This document shows, one piece after another, positions 34,548-44,366 of a DNA stretch of 64,000 bases. The first letter of the stretch is position 1. Each line of letters starts with the position of its first letter. The position numbers were made by a program, and so were the translations under genes. The DNA is from Rhizobium sp. (lineage in GTDB: Bacteria; Pseudomonadota; Alphaproteobacteria; Rhizobiales; Rhizobiaceae): assembly GCA_019739215.1 (NCBI GenBank), contig JAHHDR010000034.1, forward strand, positions 183,780 through 247,779, given 5' to 3'. Under the pieces are notes generated by a model. The model was not told the DNA's origin and searched no databases. It saw nothing but the letters and a program-made list of their open reading frames with translations.

Positions 34548-35312
34548 TCACGCATACAACGACTTGAGCTGCGCGGCCCCCTGCGACAAAAGGCTCGCGT
34601 CGGAACCCAGCGCGATAAAGGTGGCGCCGAGTTCGAGATAGCGCCTGGCATAGTCCGGATTGGCCATGTAGACCCCGGCCGCCTTGCCATGGCCGATGAT
34701 GCGCCGGAACGCATCCTCGATGACCGCCTGGACCTCCGGCGCGAAGGGATTGCCGAGGTGGCCCATGTCCGCCGAAAGATCGGCCGGCCCGATGAAGACG
34801 CAATCGACGCCGTCGGTCGAGGCGATGTCATCGAGCGCCGCGACACCGGCGCGCGTCTCGACCTGCAGCATCAGCAGGATCTCGGCATCCGCCGTCGCGG
34901 TATAGTCGGCGATATGCCCGAAATGCGAGGCCCGCGCCGAACCGGCCCCGACGCCCCGGATGCCGCGCGGCGGATAGCGAACGGACTTCACCAGCAGTTC
35001 CGCCTGCGCCCGGCTCTCCACCATCGGGATCAGCAGCGACTGCGCGCCGGCGTCCAGCAGCTGCTTGATCAGCCATGGCTCGCCCACGGGCGGCCGCACC
35101 AGGACGGAGGATTCGGAGAACCGCAGCACCTGCAACTGCTGCATGATGGTCTGCAGGTCATTCGGCGAATGCTCGCCATCGATCAGCAGCCAGTCGAAAC
35201 CGGCATCCCCGAGCAACTCGGCGGAATAGCTGTTGGCCAGCGACAGCCACAGCCCTGTCTGGGCCTTGCCGGCCCTGAGTGCGGACTTCAGCTTGTTGGT
35301 GGGGGCGGGCAT
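34548..35312 (-). CDS. HpcH/HpaI family aldolase
   Basis: A 254-residue metal-dependent class II pyruvate aldolase. Its order of motifs is GLWLSLANSYSAELLGDAGFDW, the catalytic-histidine loop IDGEHSPND, RPPVGEPWLIKQLLDAG, the metal-binding glutamate near LLIPMVES, QVETRAGVAALDDI and FIGPADLSADMGH. Relatives cleave 2-keto-3-deoxy sugar acids or 4-hydroxy-2-oxo acids to pyruvate and an aldehyde. The substrate is not determined. AGGAG precedes the ATG. It lies upstream of the DeoR gene on the same strand and may share its regulation. Confidence 0.9.
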   Translation of the reverse strand: MPAPTNKLKSALRAGKAQTGLWLSLANSYSAELLGDAGFDWLLIDGEHSPNDLQTIMQQLQVLRFSESSVLVRPPVGEPWLIKQLLDAGAQSLLIPMVESRAQAELLVKSVRYPPRGIRGVGAGSARASHFGHIADYTATADAEILLMLQVETRAGVAALDDIASTDGVDCVFIGPADLSADMGHLGNPFAPEVQAVIEDAFRRIIGHGKAAGVYMANPDYARRYLELGATFIALGSDASLLSQGAAQLKSLYA

Positions 35313-35372
35313 ACGCGGTCACTCCTGTTGACAAGAAACAACTAGCCCCGCCCCGCCTGTCCTCACAAGCCC

Positions 35373-36581
35373 TTACAACAACGATTTCAGATTGAAGCTC
35401 TCGTCCGCCACCTGGATCGACGTCAGCATCTTGCCGCCCTCGAGGATCTTGCGCGCCACCATGTAGGCGGCGCCGTCATTAAGGCAGTCGGCTGCAAGGA
35501 AATTGCCGTCGCGGAAATAGAAATGCGATTTCGCGCCCTCGCGCAGGCCCTTGCGGGTGACGACCTGGTCATAGCCGGTATTCAGCCCGGCGATCTGCAG
35601 CTTGAGTTCGAACTGATCCGACCAGAACCACGGCACCGGCCGATAGGCCCTGCCTTCGCCGAGGATATTGTGAGCGGCGGTGATTCCCATGTCATTGGCA
35701 TTCTGCACCGATTCCAGCCGGATCATGCGACCGTGATAGGGAAAGGATGCGCAGTCGCCGATCGCGTAGATCGACGGGTCGGACGTCTCCAGCCGCTCGT
35801 TGACGACGATGCCGTTGTCGCAGGTCAGCCCCGCCGTGCCGGCGAGCGCGATATCCGGATTCACGCCGATGCCGGTGATGATGAAATCGGCGGCAATGAC
35901 GGTTTCGTCCGCCAGGATCACGCCATCGGCGATGCCGTTGGTCTCATGGATCTCATGCAACTGCGCGCCTTCGAGGATCGTCACGCCATGCGCCTCGTGC
36001 AGCGCCCTTATATCGGCGGCCGTCTCCGGGCAGGCAACACGCTTCAAGATACGGTCCGCGGCCTCGACCACGGTCACGGACACACCCTTCTTGGCGGCCT
36101 CCGAAGCGGCTTCCAGGCCGATATAGCCCCCGCCGATCACCGCCAGCCGGGCGCCCTCCTTCATCCGATCCATCAGCTTCAGCGCGTCGCCATGGTCGCG
36201 CATCACATGGACATTGGGCAGATGCCCGCCGATTTCGGCCGGCAGGCGGCGCGGCAGCGCGCCGGTGGCGAAGACCAGCCTGTCATAGGACACCTTGCGA
36301 CCATCCGACAGCGTCACGACACGGCCATGACGATCCACGGCTTCTGCCCGCGCGGCCCTCAGGAGCTCGATGCGGTTCGGACCATACCAGTCCTCGGGAC
36401 GCAGCACGACCTGGTCGAAGCTCACCTTGCCGGACATGTAGCCCTTCGACAGCGGCGGCCGCTGGTAGGGAACCTCCTCGTCGGCACTGATGATGGTGAT
36501 CTCGGCCTCGGGCGAGAGATGCCGGAGCTGGGCCGCAAGCGAAATCGCCGCGTGGCTGCCGCCGATGATCACAGTCTTCAT
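35373..36581 (-). CDS. FAD-dependent ferredoxin-reductase-like oxidoreductase
   Basis: A 402-residue two-dinucleotide-fold flavoprotein. FAD loop IIGGSHAAISLAAQLR is at the N-terminus, VPYQRPPLSKGYM follows, the NAD loop is AVIGGGYIGLEAASEA, and the FAD-ribityl motif SIYAIGDCASFPY is near 275. It has the length and order of rhodocoxin/putidaredoxin reductases, which pass electrons from NADH to a ferredoxin for a P450 or dioxygenase. No such partner is in the window. The first loop reads GGSHAA instead of GxGxxG. GGGAG precedes the ATG. Confidence 0.85.
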   Translation of the reverse strand: MKTVIIGGSHAAISLAAQLRHLSPEAEITIISADEEVPYQRPPLSKGYMSGKVSFDQVVLRPEDWYGPNRIELLRAARAEAVDRHGRVVTLSDGRKVSYDRLVFATGALPRRLPAEIGGHLPNVHVMRDHGDALKLMDRMKEGARLAVIGGGYIGLEAASEAAKKGVSVTVVEAADRILKRVACPETAADIRALHEAHGVTILEGAQLHEIHETNGIADGVILADETVIAADFIITGIGVNPDIALAGTAGLTCDNGIVVNERLETSDPSIYAIGDCASFPYHGRMIRLESVQNANDMGITAAHNILGEGRAYRPVPWFWSDQFELKLQIAGLNTGYDQVVTRKGLREGAKSHFYFRDGNFLAADCLNDGAAYMVARKILEGGKMLTSIQVADESFNLKSLL

Positions 36582-36731
36582 GTCGTCACTCCCACCCCTG
36601 CACAGATATTGAATCTTCGTTCAGAATAGTCACGCAGACCTCTGCCCGGATTGCCTGTCTGCGCAGCAAGTAATCCTGTTCACGGCCCATATCAATGCCA
36701 GTATCAATGCCCGTTCAATCCTGGCCGACGC

Positions 36732-38300
36732 TCAGGCGAGCGCATCGAGTTCGCGCCGCTGCTCCTGCATCCTGAGAAAGACACGGTAGTCACGGTCGAG
36801 ACGCTCCGCACGGATCTCGTCGGGTTCGATGATCGTCGAGGGTCTCGCCATGGCCTTGCAGGCGCCTTCCAGCGAAGGATGCAGCCCCGCCGCCGTGGCC
36901 GCGGCCATGGCGGTGCCGAGCAGCATCGCCTCCTCGCCGGCCGAAATCGCCACCTGCCGCCGTGTCGCATCGGCATAGAGCCGGGCGAGCAACCCATTGC
37001 GCGCATGGCCGCCACCTAGATGCAGCGTGCGGATCGCACCATCGAATTCCATCAGGTCGAGGATCTGGCGGATGCCGAGCGCAAGAGACACCATCGCGCG
37101 GTAGTAGATGGCGCACATGCCGTCGAACGTGCCGTCGAGCGTCAGTCCGTGGATCGTGCCGGTGGCCCGCGCATCGGCCAGGGGCGCGCGGTTGCCGTGA
37201 AAATCGGGCAGCACCCGGATCCGGGCGCCGAAGCCCTCGCCTTGTTCCGCAACCAACTGGACAATCCGGTCGAGAATGAGCTCATGGGTGCCGGGTGTCG
37301 GTTCCAGCCCGTTGCCATGGGTGCGGACGATATGGTCGAGTAGAGCGCCAGTCGCCGACTGGCCGCCCTCGATCACCCACCGGCCCGGCAGCACCACGTC
37401 GCGATAGGGGCCCCAGAAGGACCTGAGATATTGCGGTCCGTCCGAGAAGCGCATCAGGCAGCTTGACGTGCCGCCGATCAGACCGGCATGGCCGCTCGCC
37501 GTCGGATCGCCGCCTACAAGCGCGAGTTGTCCGGCATAGGCGTCGACCATCCCCGGCGCCACGACCGCCGCGGTTGTCAGCCCGAGTTCGGCCGCCGCGG
37601 CTTCGGTGAGCGGCCCGAGCGGGCTACCCACCGGCGCGGGTAGGTCGCTGATGCCGGCGCGCGCGCCGAGGTCGTCGAGGCCGGCGGCCGCCAGTTCGTC
37701 CCGCCGCCAGCCTTCCGGCGTATGGGGCAGATAGCTCCACTTGGCGGTCAGCGTGCAAGTCGAGCGCGTCAGGCTGCCGCTGGCGCGCCAGGTCAGGAAG
37801 TCGGCCAGGTCGAAGATCATGCCGGCACGCGACCATGTGCCAGGCAGGTTGCGCTTCAGCCACATCAGCTTCGGTAATTGCATCTCGGGCGAGATCGTGC
37901 CGCCGGAATGCCGGACGGTCTCGCCACCGAGCCCGCTCAGCGCGTCTGCCTCCTCGACCGCGCGATGATCGAGCCAGGCGATCGTGTCCCAGCCCGCCTC
38001 CCCGGCTTGCGTCACCGACAAGGGCCGCCCGTCCGCGTCGCGAACCACGAGCGAACAGGTCGCGTCGAACCCGACAGCGACGACATCGGCCGGCGCGATG
38101 CCGGCTTCGTCGCGCGCACCTTTCACGGCGCGGCACACGGCGCGCCAGATATCTTCGGAATCATGCTCGGCAAAGCCGTTGCTGCCGGTCTTCATCGCGA
38201 TGGGAAAGCTCGAACGCCCGAGCGTCCGCCCCAGCCGGTCGAACACACCGGCCCGGGCACTGCCCGTGCCCACGTCCACGGCAACCAGATATTTTCCCAT
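36732..38300 (-). CDS. FGGY-family carbohydrate kinase
   Basis: A 522-residue sugar kinase with the N-terminal phosphate loop VAVDVGTGSARAGVFD and the linker glutamate in GFAEHDSEDIW. GMVDAYAGQLALVGGD and the C-terminal adenosine motif LHLGGGHARNGLLARLYAD complete the fold. It resembles ribulokinase/D-ribulokinase-type members, but the substrate is not fixed by sequence. It begins nine bases after the HAD phosphatase at the end of the polyol operon. There fructose or a ketose made by the dehydrogenases would need phosphorylation. ATG 38300 fits the GGCGGAG site better than GTG 38303. Confidence 0.88.
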   Translation of the reverse strand: MGKYLVAVDVGTGSARAGVFDRLGRTLGRSSFPIAMKTGSNGFAEHDSEDIWRAVCRAVKGARDEAGIAPADVVAVGFDATCSLVVRDADGRPLSVTQAGEAGWDTIAWLDHRAVEEADALSGLGGETVRHSGGTISPEMQLPKLMWLKRNLPGTWSRAGMIFDLADFLTWRASGSLTRSTCTLTAKWSYLPHTPEGWRRDELAAAGLDDLGARAGISDLPAPVGSPLGPLTEAAAAELGLTTAAVVAPGMVDAYAGQLALVGGDPTASGHAGLIGGTSSCLMRFSDGPQYLRSFWGPYRDVVLPGRWVIEGGQSATGALLDHIVRTHGNGLEPTPGTHELILDRIVQLVAEQGEGFGARIRVLPDFHGNRAPLADARATGTIHGLTLDGTFDGMCAIYYRAMVSLALGIRQILDLMEFDGAIRTLHLGGGHARNGLLARLYADATRRQVAISAGEEAMLLGTAMAAATAAGLHPSLEGACKAMARPSTIIEPDEIRAERLDRDYRVFLRMQEQRRELDALA

Positions 38301-38309
38301 CACTCCGCC

Positions 38310-38990
38310 CTAGCTTCCGGATGCAGCGATGAGTCCCGGAAGCTGCGCCATATCATCAAAAATGGCAGCCGGTTTCAAGCTTTCCACGATCGGCCGGAGG
38401 TTCGAGGCGATGGCGTGCGACGCCCCCGTAAACGCGAACACGGTCATTCCCGCCGCCTTGGCAGCCCGAATTCCGGACGGGCTGTCTTCGATCACGATGC
38501 AGTTGCGCGGCGCAAAGCCCATGTTGCGGGCGGCATGCAGGAAAAGGTCCGGTGCCGGCTTGCCGTTGGCGACCATGCTGGCGGAGAAGATGTTGGGCTC
38601 GAAATAGTCGATGAGACGCGTCTTCCTCAGGCAGAGCCTGATGCGCTCAAGCTGGCTGGACGAGGCGACGCAGTGGACGAAGGGAAAATCGGCGAGCAGG
38701 TTTCCGATGCCGTGCACCGGCTCCAGTTCCGCCTCGAAGCGCTCGTAGAGCCGGGCGCGCATAGCCGCCAAGGCCGCTTCGTCGAGCAGGAGATCATGTT
38801 CGCGAGCGACCAGTTCGGTGATCGACGCCATGCTCTTGCCGAGAAAGTTCTCGTAGGCCCAGCTCTCGCTGAAGGCGAGCCCGGCATCGGCCAGCATTTC
38901 GCGCAGCACCGCAAAGGAAATCGGCTCGCTGTCGACCAGCACGCCGTCGCAATCGAAGATGACCAGTTTGCCGTTCTCGTTGTCCATCAT
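38310..38990 (-). CDS. HAD-superfamily hydrolase (sugar-phosphate phosphatase type)
   Basis: 226 residues. Motif I is FDCDGVLVDSEP with nucleophile and acid aspartates, motif II is near HCVASSS, and motifs III/IV lie around CIVIEDSPSGIRAAKAAGM. A helical cap of the beta-phosphoglucomutase/phosphatase type lies between I and II. It could dephosphorylate a sugar or polyol phosphate arising in this pathway (inference). It lies between mtlK and the FGGY kinase in the same direction; a perfect stem-loop separates it from mtlK. Confidence 0.88.
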   Translation of the reverse strand: MMDNENGKLVIFDCDGVLVDSEPISFAVLREMLADAGLAFSESWAYENFLGKSMASITELVAREHDLLLDEAALAAMRARLYERFEAELEPVHGIGNLLADFPFVHCVASSSQLERIRLCLRKTRLIDYFEPNIFSASMVANGKPAPDLFLHAARNMGFAPRNCIVIEDSPSGIRAAKAAGMTVFAFTGASHAIASNLRPIVESLKPAAIFDDMAQLPGLIAASGS

Positions 38991-39047
38991 GCACTGACGC
39001 CCGTTTCACTTCCACTCGGCGCAATGCGCGTCTGTCCGTTGCGACAG

Positions 39048-39076
39048 GACAGGGGGCATTGAGCATGCCCCCTGTC
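39048..39076 (-). other. Perfect 12-bp intercistronic stem-loop after mtlK
   Basis: GACAGGGGGCAT and ATGCCCCCTGTC pair perfectly around loop TGAGC, about 55 bp past the mtlK stop and 58 bp before the HAD gene. No T-run follows on the minus strand, so it probably protects or partly attenuates the upstream message. Confidence 0.6.
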
Positions 39077-39131
39077 GCCGTGCCGCGCCCCGCACTTCAG
39101 GAGAAAGCGGGAGGTTTCGGGACGCGGAATA

Positions 39132-40619
39132 TCAGGCCGCGAGGCTTCCGTCGATATAGGCGCGCAAAGTTGCCCGGGTTCCATTGTTGCGCAGCGAGGC
39201 GAGCGCTTCGACGAAGCGCTTCCGGAACTGCGCCGACTCGGCGACCGCGCCGAAAATATCCTTGAGTTCGAGGAAGGCGAGAGGATCGTCGCGGGAAGCA
39301 AGCGCGGCGGCCTGCAGTCGCTCGGCGCTCGCATCGTTGAACACGATGGCCTTGCCGGAATCCGATTGCCCCTCGAAATAGCGGCACCAGAGCGCCGAGA
39401 CCAGCGCAAGGCCCTGCACGTCCTGCCCTTTTGCCAGCCGGTCGGCCGTCGAGGGCAGGATGAATTTCGGCTGGCGATTCGAGCCGTCCTGCGCCAGCCG
39501 CGCCACCGTGTCGCCGATCTTCGGATTGGCGAAGCGCCGCTCGATCAGCTTGAAATAATCCTGGATATCGGTGTTCGGCACCGGCGGCACGCAGGGAATG
39601 ATTTCCGTCTGTTCGAGTCTGGCGAGGAAGCCGCTGATATCGGGATCCTCCATCGTCTCGTGGACGAAATGGATATCGAGCAGCGCGCCGGGATAGGCGA
39701 TGGTCGCGTGGCCGCCATTGAGGATGCGGATCTTCATCAGTTCGAAGGGTGCGACGTCATCGACGAAGGTGACGCCGACCTCTTCCAGCGCCGGGCGACC
39801 GGCGGTGAAATGGTCCTCCATCACCCATTGCTTGAACTCTTCGCAATAGACCGGCCAGGCATCGTCGATGCCGAAGGTGTCGCGGCAATGATCGATCTCG
39901 CGCGCGCCTGTCGCCGGCGTGATGCGGTCGACCATGGAATTGGGGAAGGCCACGTTGTCAGCGATCCAGTCGGCGAAATCGGTGTCGTCGGACAGCCGGG
40001 CGAGACCCGCCACCGCATTCTCCGTCACATGGCCGTTGCCGGGAATATTGTCGCAGGACATGACGGTAAAGGGCAGGATGCCGCGCTCGCGGCGCAGGCG
40101 AAGACCGGCAAGGATAATGCCGAACACCGTCGTGGGATCGGATGGATTTCGCGCATCCGCAACGATTGCCGGATGTTCCGGGTCGAACTTTCCCGACGCC
40201 GGATTGATGAAGTAGCCGCCTTCCGTGATCGTCATCGAGACGATGCGGATCGATGGATCGGCGATCTTCTCGACGACGCCGGCGCGGTCGCTCGGATCGA
40301 GGAAGTCGATCATGGCGCCGGTCACCCGCGCGGCCGACTTGCCCACGTCCTGTTCGACCACCGTGGTCAGATAGTCCTGGCCCCTGAGCTTGTCGCGCAT
40401 GGTGCCGTCATAGCTGGTGACGCCGGCGCCTATGATGGCCCAGTCGAGATCTCTGCCGGTGTTGAACAGGTCGTCGAGATAGACCGCCTGGTGCGCCCGA
40501 TGGAAGTTGCCGATGCCGAAATGGACGATACCGGCCTTCAGGTCGCTGCGCCTGTAGGCGGGCACCGTCGCTGTCTGGGAGATCGCCCCCAGGTTGGCGA
40601 GTGAAAGAGTGGTACTCAT
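39132..40619 (-). CDS. mtlK: Mannitol 2-dehydrogenase
   Basis: A 495-residue long-chain polyol dehydrogenase. The N-terminal NAD region contains IVHFGIGNFHRAHQAVYLDDL, and the catalytic domain carries FPNSMVDRITPA and the lysine motif KIRILNGGHATIAYPGALL. It oxidises D-mannitol (and related hexitols) to D-fructose with NAD. ATG 40619 has AAGGA nine bases upstream; ATG 40628 directly abuts that site. It follows smoS by 39 bp, as in the smo operon of Sinorhizobium and Rhodobacter. Confidence 0.93.
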   Translation of the reverse strand: MSTTLSLANLGAISQTATVPAYRRSDLKAGIVHFGIGNFHRAHQAVYLDDLFNTGRDLDWAIIGAGVTSYDGTMRDKLRGQDYLTTVVEQDVGKSAARVTGAMIDFLDPSDRAGVVEKIADPSIRIVSMTITEGGYFINPASGKFDPEHPAIVADARNPSDPTTVFGIILAGLRLRRERGILPFTVMSCDNIPGNGHVTENAVAGLARLSDDTDFADWIADNVAFPNSMVDRITPATGAREIDHCRDTFGIDDAWPVYCEEFKQWVMEDHFTAGRPALEEVGVTFVDDVAPFELMKIRILNGGHATIAYPGALLDIHFVHETMEDPDISGFLARLEQTEIIPCVPPVPNTDIQDYFKLIERRFANPKIGDTVARLAQDGSNRQPKFILPSTADRLAKGQDVQGLALVSALWCRYFEGQSDSGKAIVFNDASAERLQAAALASRDDPLAFLELKDIFGAVAESAQFRKRFVEALASLRNNGTRATLRAYIDGSLAA

Positions 40620-40658
40620 GGCATGCATTCCTTCTGCAGATCAGATCGTTAGCCGAGG

Positions 40659-41428
40659 CTAACTCATCCAGTTGCCGCCATCGACATTGTAGGTCTGGGC
40701 GACGATGTAGTCGGCCTCCGGGGAGGCGAGGAAGACGGCCATTCCCGTGAGATCCTCGGCGCGGCCCATGCGGCCGTATGGCACCGCCTCGCCCACGAGC
40801 CGCTTCTTTTCGCCGAGCGGCCGGTTTTCGTACTTCGCGAACCTGGCATCCACGTCGTTCCAATGCTCGCCGTCGACGACGCCCGGAGCGATGGCGTTGA
40901 CGTTGATGCCATGTTTAATCAGGTCGAGGCCCGCCGACTGGGTCAGCGAGATGACGGCCGCCTTGGTTGCACAATAGACCGCGACCAGGGCCTCGCCGCG
41001 CCGGCCCGCCTGGCTCGCCATGTTGATGATCTTGCCGCCCTCGCCGCGCTTGATCATCGACTTCGCAGCCGCCTGCATCATGAACAGCGTTCCCGACACG
41101 TTGATCGCAAACAGCTTTTCGTAGGAGGCCCGCGTGATCTCCACAATGGGCGCGAGGTCGAACAGGGCCGCGTTGTTGATCAGGATATCCAGCCGGTCGG
41201 CCTTCTCTTCCACGGTCTGGATGGCGGCGTCGATCGAGTCCTGGTCGGTCACATCGAGTTGGACCGCATAGGCCGACGGACCAAGATCGGAGGCCGTCTG
41301 GCCTGCGCGGTCGATGTCGATATCGGCGATGGCAACGCGCGCGCCCTCACGAATGTAAGCTTCGGCCAACGTTCTGCCGATGCCTCGCGCCGAACCGGTG
41401 ATGAGCGCCGACCTGCCCTTGAGCCGTT

Positions 41429-41432
<4 letters not shown>
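40659..41432 (-). CDS. smoS: Sorbitol dehydrogenase (SDR family)
   Basis: A 257-residue classical SDR with the NAD loop [15 protein letters not shown], acidic [10 protein letters not shown] favouring NAD, NNAALFD, catalytic Ser near NMASQAG and YCATKAA with Tyr/Lys. It closely follows the SmoS pattern of polyol dehydrogenases that oxidise D-glucitol to fructose (and galactitol to tagatose). Its ATG overlaps the smoK stop (ATGA), and mtlK follows, so transport and both oxidation routes are coupled. Confidence 0.93.
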
Positions 41433-42430
<998 letters not shown>

Positions 42431-42466
42431 GATTTCCTCCCAGCCTTTATGGCTTGCCGGCCTTTG

Positions 42467-43291
42467 TTATTTAACGGCGCCGAATGTCAGGCCGCGCACC
42501 AGTTGCTTCTGCGAGAACCAGCCCATGATCAGGATTGGCGCGATGGCGAGCGTCGAGGCGGCACTGAGCTTGGCCCAGAACAGGCCCTGCGGGCTCGAGA
42601 AGGATGCGATGAAGGCCGTCAACGGCGCGGCGTTCGTGGTCGTGAGGCGGATCGTCCAGAACGCCTCGTTCCAGGCCAGGATGATGTTGAGCAGCATGGT
42701 CGATGCGATGCCGGGGATCGCCATCGGCATCAGCACGTACCAGATTTCACCCCAGAGCGATGCGCCGTCCATCCGGGCGGCCTCGAGGATCTCGCCCGGG
42801 ATTTCCCGGAAATAGGTGTAGAGCATCCAGACCACGATCGGCAGGTTGATCAGCATGAGCATGATCATCATGCCGATGCGGCTGTCGAGAAGGCCGAAGT
42901 CCCGGAAGATCAGGTAGATCGGAAACAGCACCGCGACCGCCGGCATCATCTTGGTCGACAGCATCCACATCAGGATGTCCTTGGTCCGCCTTGTGGGGGC
43001 GAAGGCCATCGACCATGCGGCGGGAATCGCCACCAGGAGGGCCAGGATCGTCGACCCGACCGCCAGGAACACGGAATTCATGAACGGCTTGAAGTAGTTG
43101 TACTGCGACTGGACCTCGGCATAGCTCTCCAGTGTCCCTGATGGAATCAGGCTGAAGCCCTGGATCGCCTCGGTCTCGGATTTGAACGAGGTGATGATCG
43201 TGTAGAGGATCGGGAAGAAGATGATCAATGCCACGATCCAGGCGGCGACGGTGAAGACGATGGTTCTTCTGGTGGATACTGCGCGTGCCAT
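42467..43291 (-). CDS. smoG: Sorbitol/mannitol ABC transporter permease (MalG type)
   Basis: A 274-residue permease with six predicted helices and the EAA loop AARMDGASLWGEIWYVLMPMAIPG. A cytoplasmic start ARAVSTRRTIVFTVAAW leads into the first helix. I chose ATG 43291, 11 bp after the smoF stop. The frame stays open much further upstream across smoF, but that part is an out-of-register shadow of smoF. It pairs with SmoF in the membrane. Confidence 0.93.
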   Translation of the reverse strand: MARAVSTRRTIVFTVAAWIVALIIFFPILYTIITSFKSETEAIQGFSLIPSGTLESYAEVQSQYNYFKPFMNSVFLAVGSTILALLVAIPAAWSMAFAPTRRTKDILMWMLSTKMMPAVAVLFPIYLIFRDFGLLDSRIGMMIMLMLINLPIVVWMLYTYFREIPGEILEAARMDGASLWGEIWYVLMPMAIPGIASTMLLNIILAWNEAFWTIRLTTTNAAPLTAFIASFSSPQGLFWAKLSAASTLAIAPILIMGWFSQKQLVRGLTFGAVK

Positions 43292-43302
43292 GGTCTTTGC
43301 CC

Positions 43303-44175
43303 CTACTTGTCGAGGTTCTTGCCGACAGCGCGCATGGCGAAGAATGCGACGATGTTGGCGAGGATGACTGCGATGATGCCCCCTGCGGATGCCTGGCCGA
43401 TCTTGAATTCGAGCAGGGCCTTCTGGTAGACCAGGAAGGGCAGGTTGGTGGATGCGTAGCCCGGACCGCCATTGGTGGTGACGAGGATTTCGGCATAGAC
43501 CGAGAGCAGGAAGATCGTCTGGATCAGCACCACGACGGTGATGGCGCGGGCCAGGTGCGGCAGCGTCAGGTAGATGAAGCGGTTGACGAAATTGGCGCCA
43601 TCCATCTCCGCGGCCTCCTTCTGCTCGCCATCGAGCGACTGCAACGCGGTCAGCAGGATGAGCGTGGCGAAAGGCAGCCACTGCCAGGCGACGATCAGGA
43701 TGATCGAGAACAGCGGATATTGCGCGAACCAGTCGATCGGCTGCAAGCCGAAGAAGCGGGCGATGTCGGCGAAGACGCCGTAGCCCGGATGCATGATCAT
43801 GTTCTTCCACACCAGCGCCGCGACCGGCGGCATGACGAAGAAGGGCGAGATCACGAGGATGCGGACGATGCCCTGGCCCCACATCGGCTGGTCGAGCAGC
43901 AGCCCGAGCAGGATGCCGCCGACGACGGTGATCAGCAGCACGCTGCCGACGATCAGCAGTGTATTGAGGATCGACCAGAGGAAGGCGGGATTGTTGAAGA
44001 ACAGCAGATAGTTGGAAAAGCCGACGAAGCCGTCCCGCATCGGGCTCAGCGGATTGTACTGCTGGAACGAGAACCAGAGTGTGATCGCCAGCGGCACCGC
44101 CATCCAGACCAACAGCAGGATCACGGACGGCGCCATCATGAAGCGGGCCAATGTCCGGGTTTGTTGCGTAGCCAT
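43303..44175 (-). CDS. smoF: Sorbitol/mannitol ABC transporter permease (MalF type)
   Basis: A 290-residue permease beginning ATQQTRTLARFMMAPSVILLL, with about six helices and the EAA loop EAAEMDGANFVNRFIYLTLP. It forms the channel with SmoG and docks SmoE and SmoK. ATG 44175 has GGGAGG nine bases upstream; ATG 44181 lies only three bases from that site and is the alternative. It is separated from smoE by 190 bp holding a strong stem-loop. Confidence 0.92.
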   Translation of the reverse strand: MATQQTRTLARFMMAPSVILLLVWMAVPLAITLWFSFQQYNPLSPMRDGFVGFSNYLLFFNNPAFLWSILNTLLIVGSVLLITVVGGILLGLLLDQPMWGQGIVRILVISPFFVMPPVAALVWKNMIMHPGYGVFADIARFFGLQPIDWFAQYPLFSIILIVAWQWLPFATLILLTALQSLDGEQKEAAEMDGANFVNRFIYLTLPHLARAITVVVLIQTIFLLSVYAEILVTTNGGPGYASTNLPFLVYQKALLEFKIGQASAGGIIAVILANIVAFFAMRAVGKNLDK

Positions 44176-44318
44176 TCCCATGCTCCTCCCATATTCGCGG
44201 ATACCGTCACGGCTCCCGCAAGCGGGAGAGACAACACCAGCCTACTTCTTCTCGAGCGTTTTTTGGAATTCATCGTACAGGCGCCGATTACCGACGACGC
44301 CTGAGGGGCCTTGAAAGG

Positions 44319-44344
44319 GGCCGCCCGGACCAGGCCGGGCGGCC
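44319..44344 (-). other. Perfect 10-bp stem-loop between smoE and smoF
   Basis: GGCCGCCCGG and CCGGGCGGCC pair perfectly around ACCAGG, 22 bp after the smoE stop. There is no downstream T-run, so it probably stabilises the smoE message or limits read-through to the permease genes. Confidence 0.65.
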
Positions 44345-44366
44345 AAAGCTCGTCCTTGGGAGACGA

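Noticed and set aside
42467..43882. A 471-codon reading of smoG
   Set aside because: The first 197 codons are an out-of-frame shadow of smoF. The permease starts at 43291, after the smoF stop.
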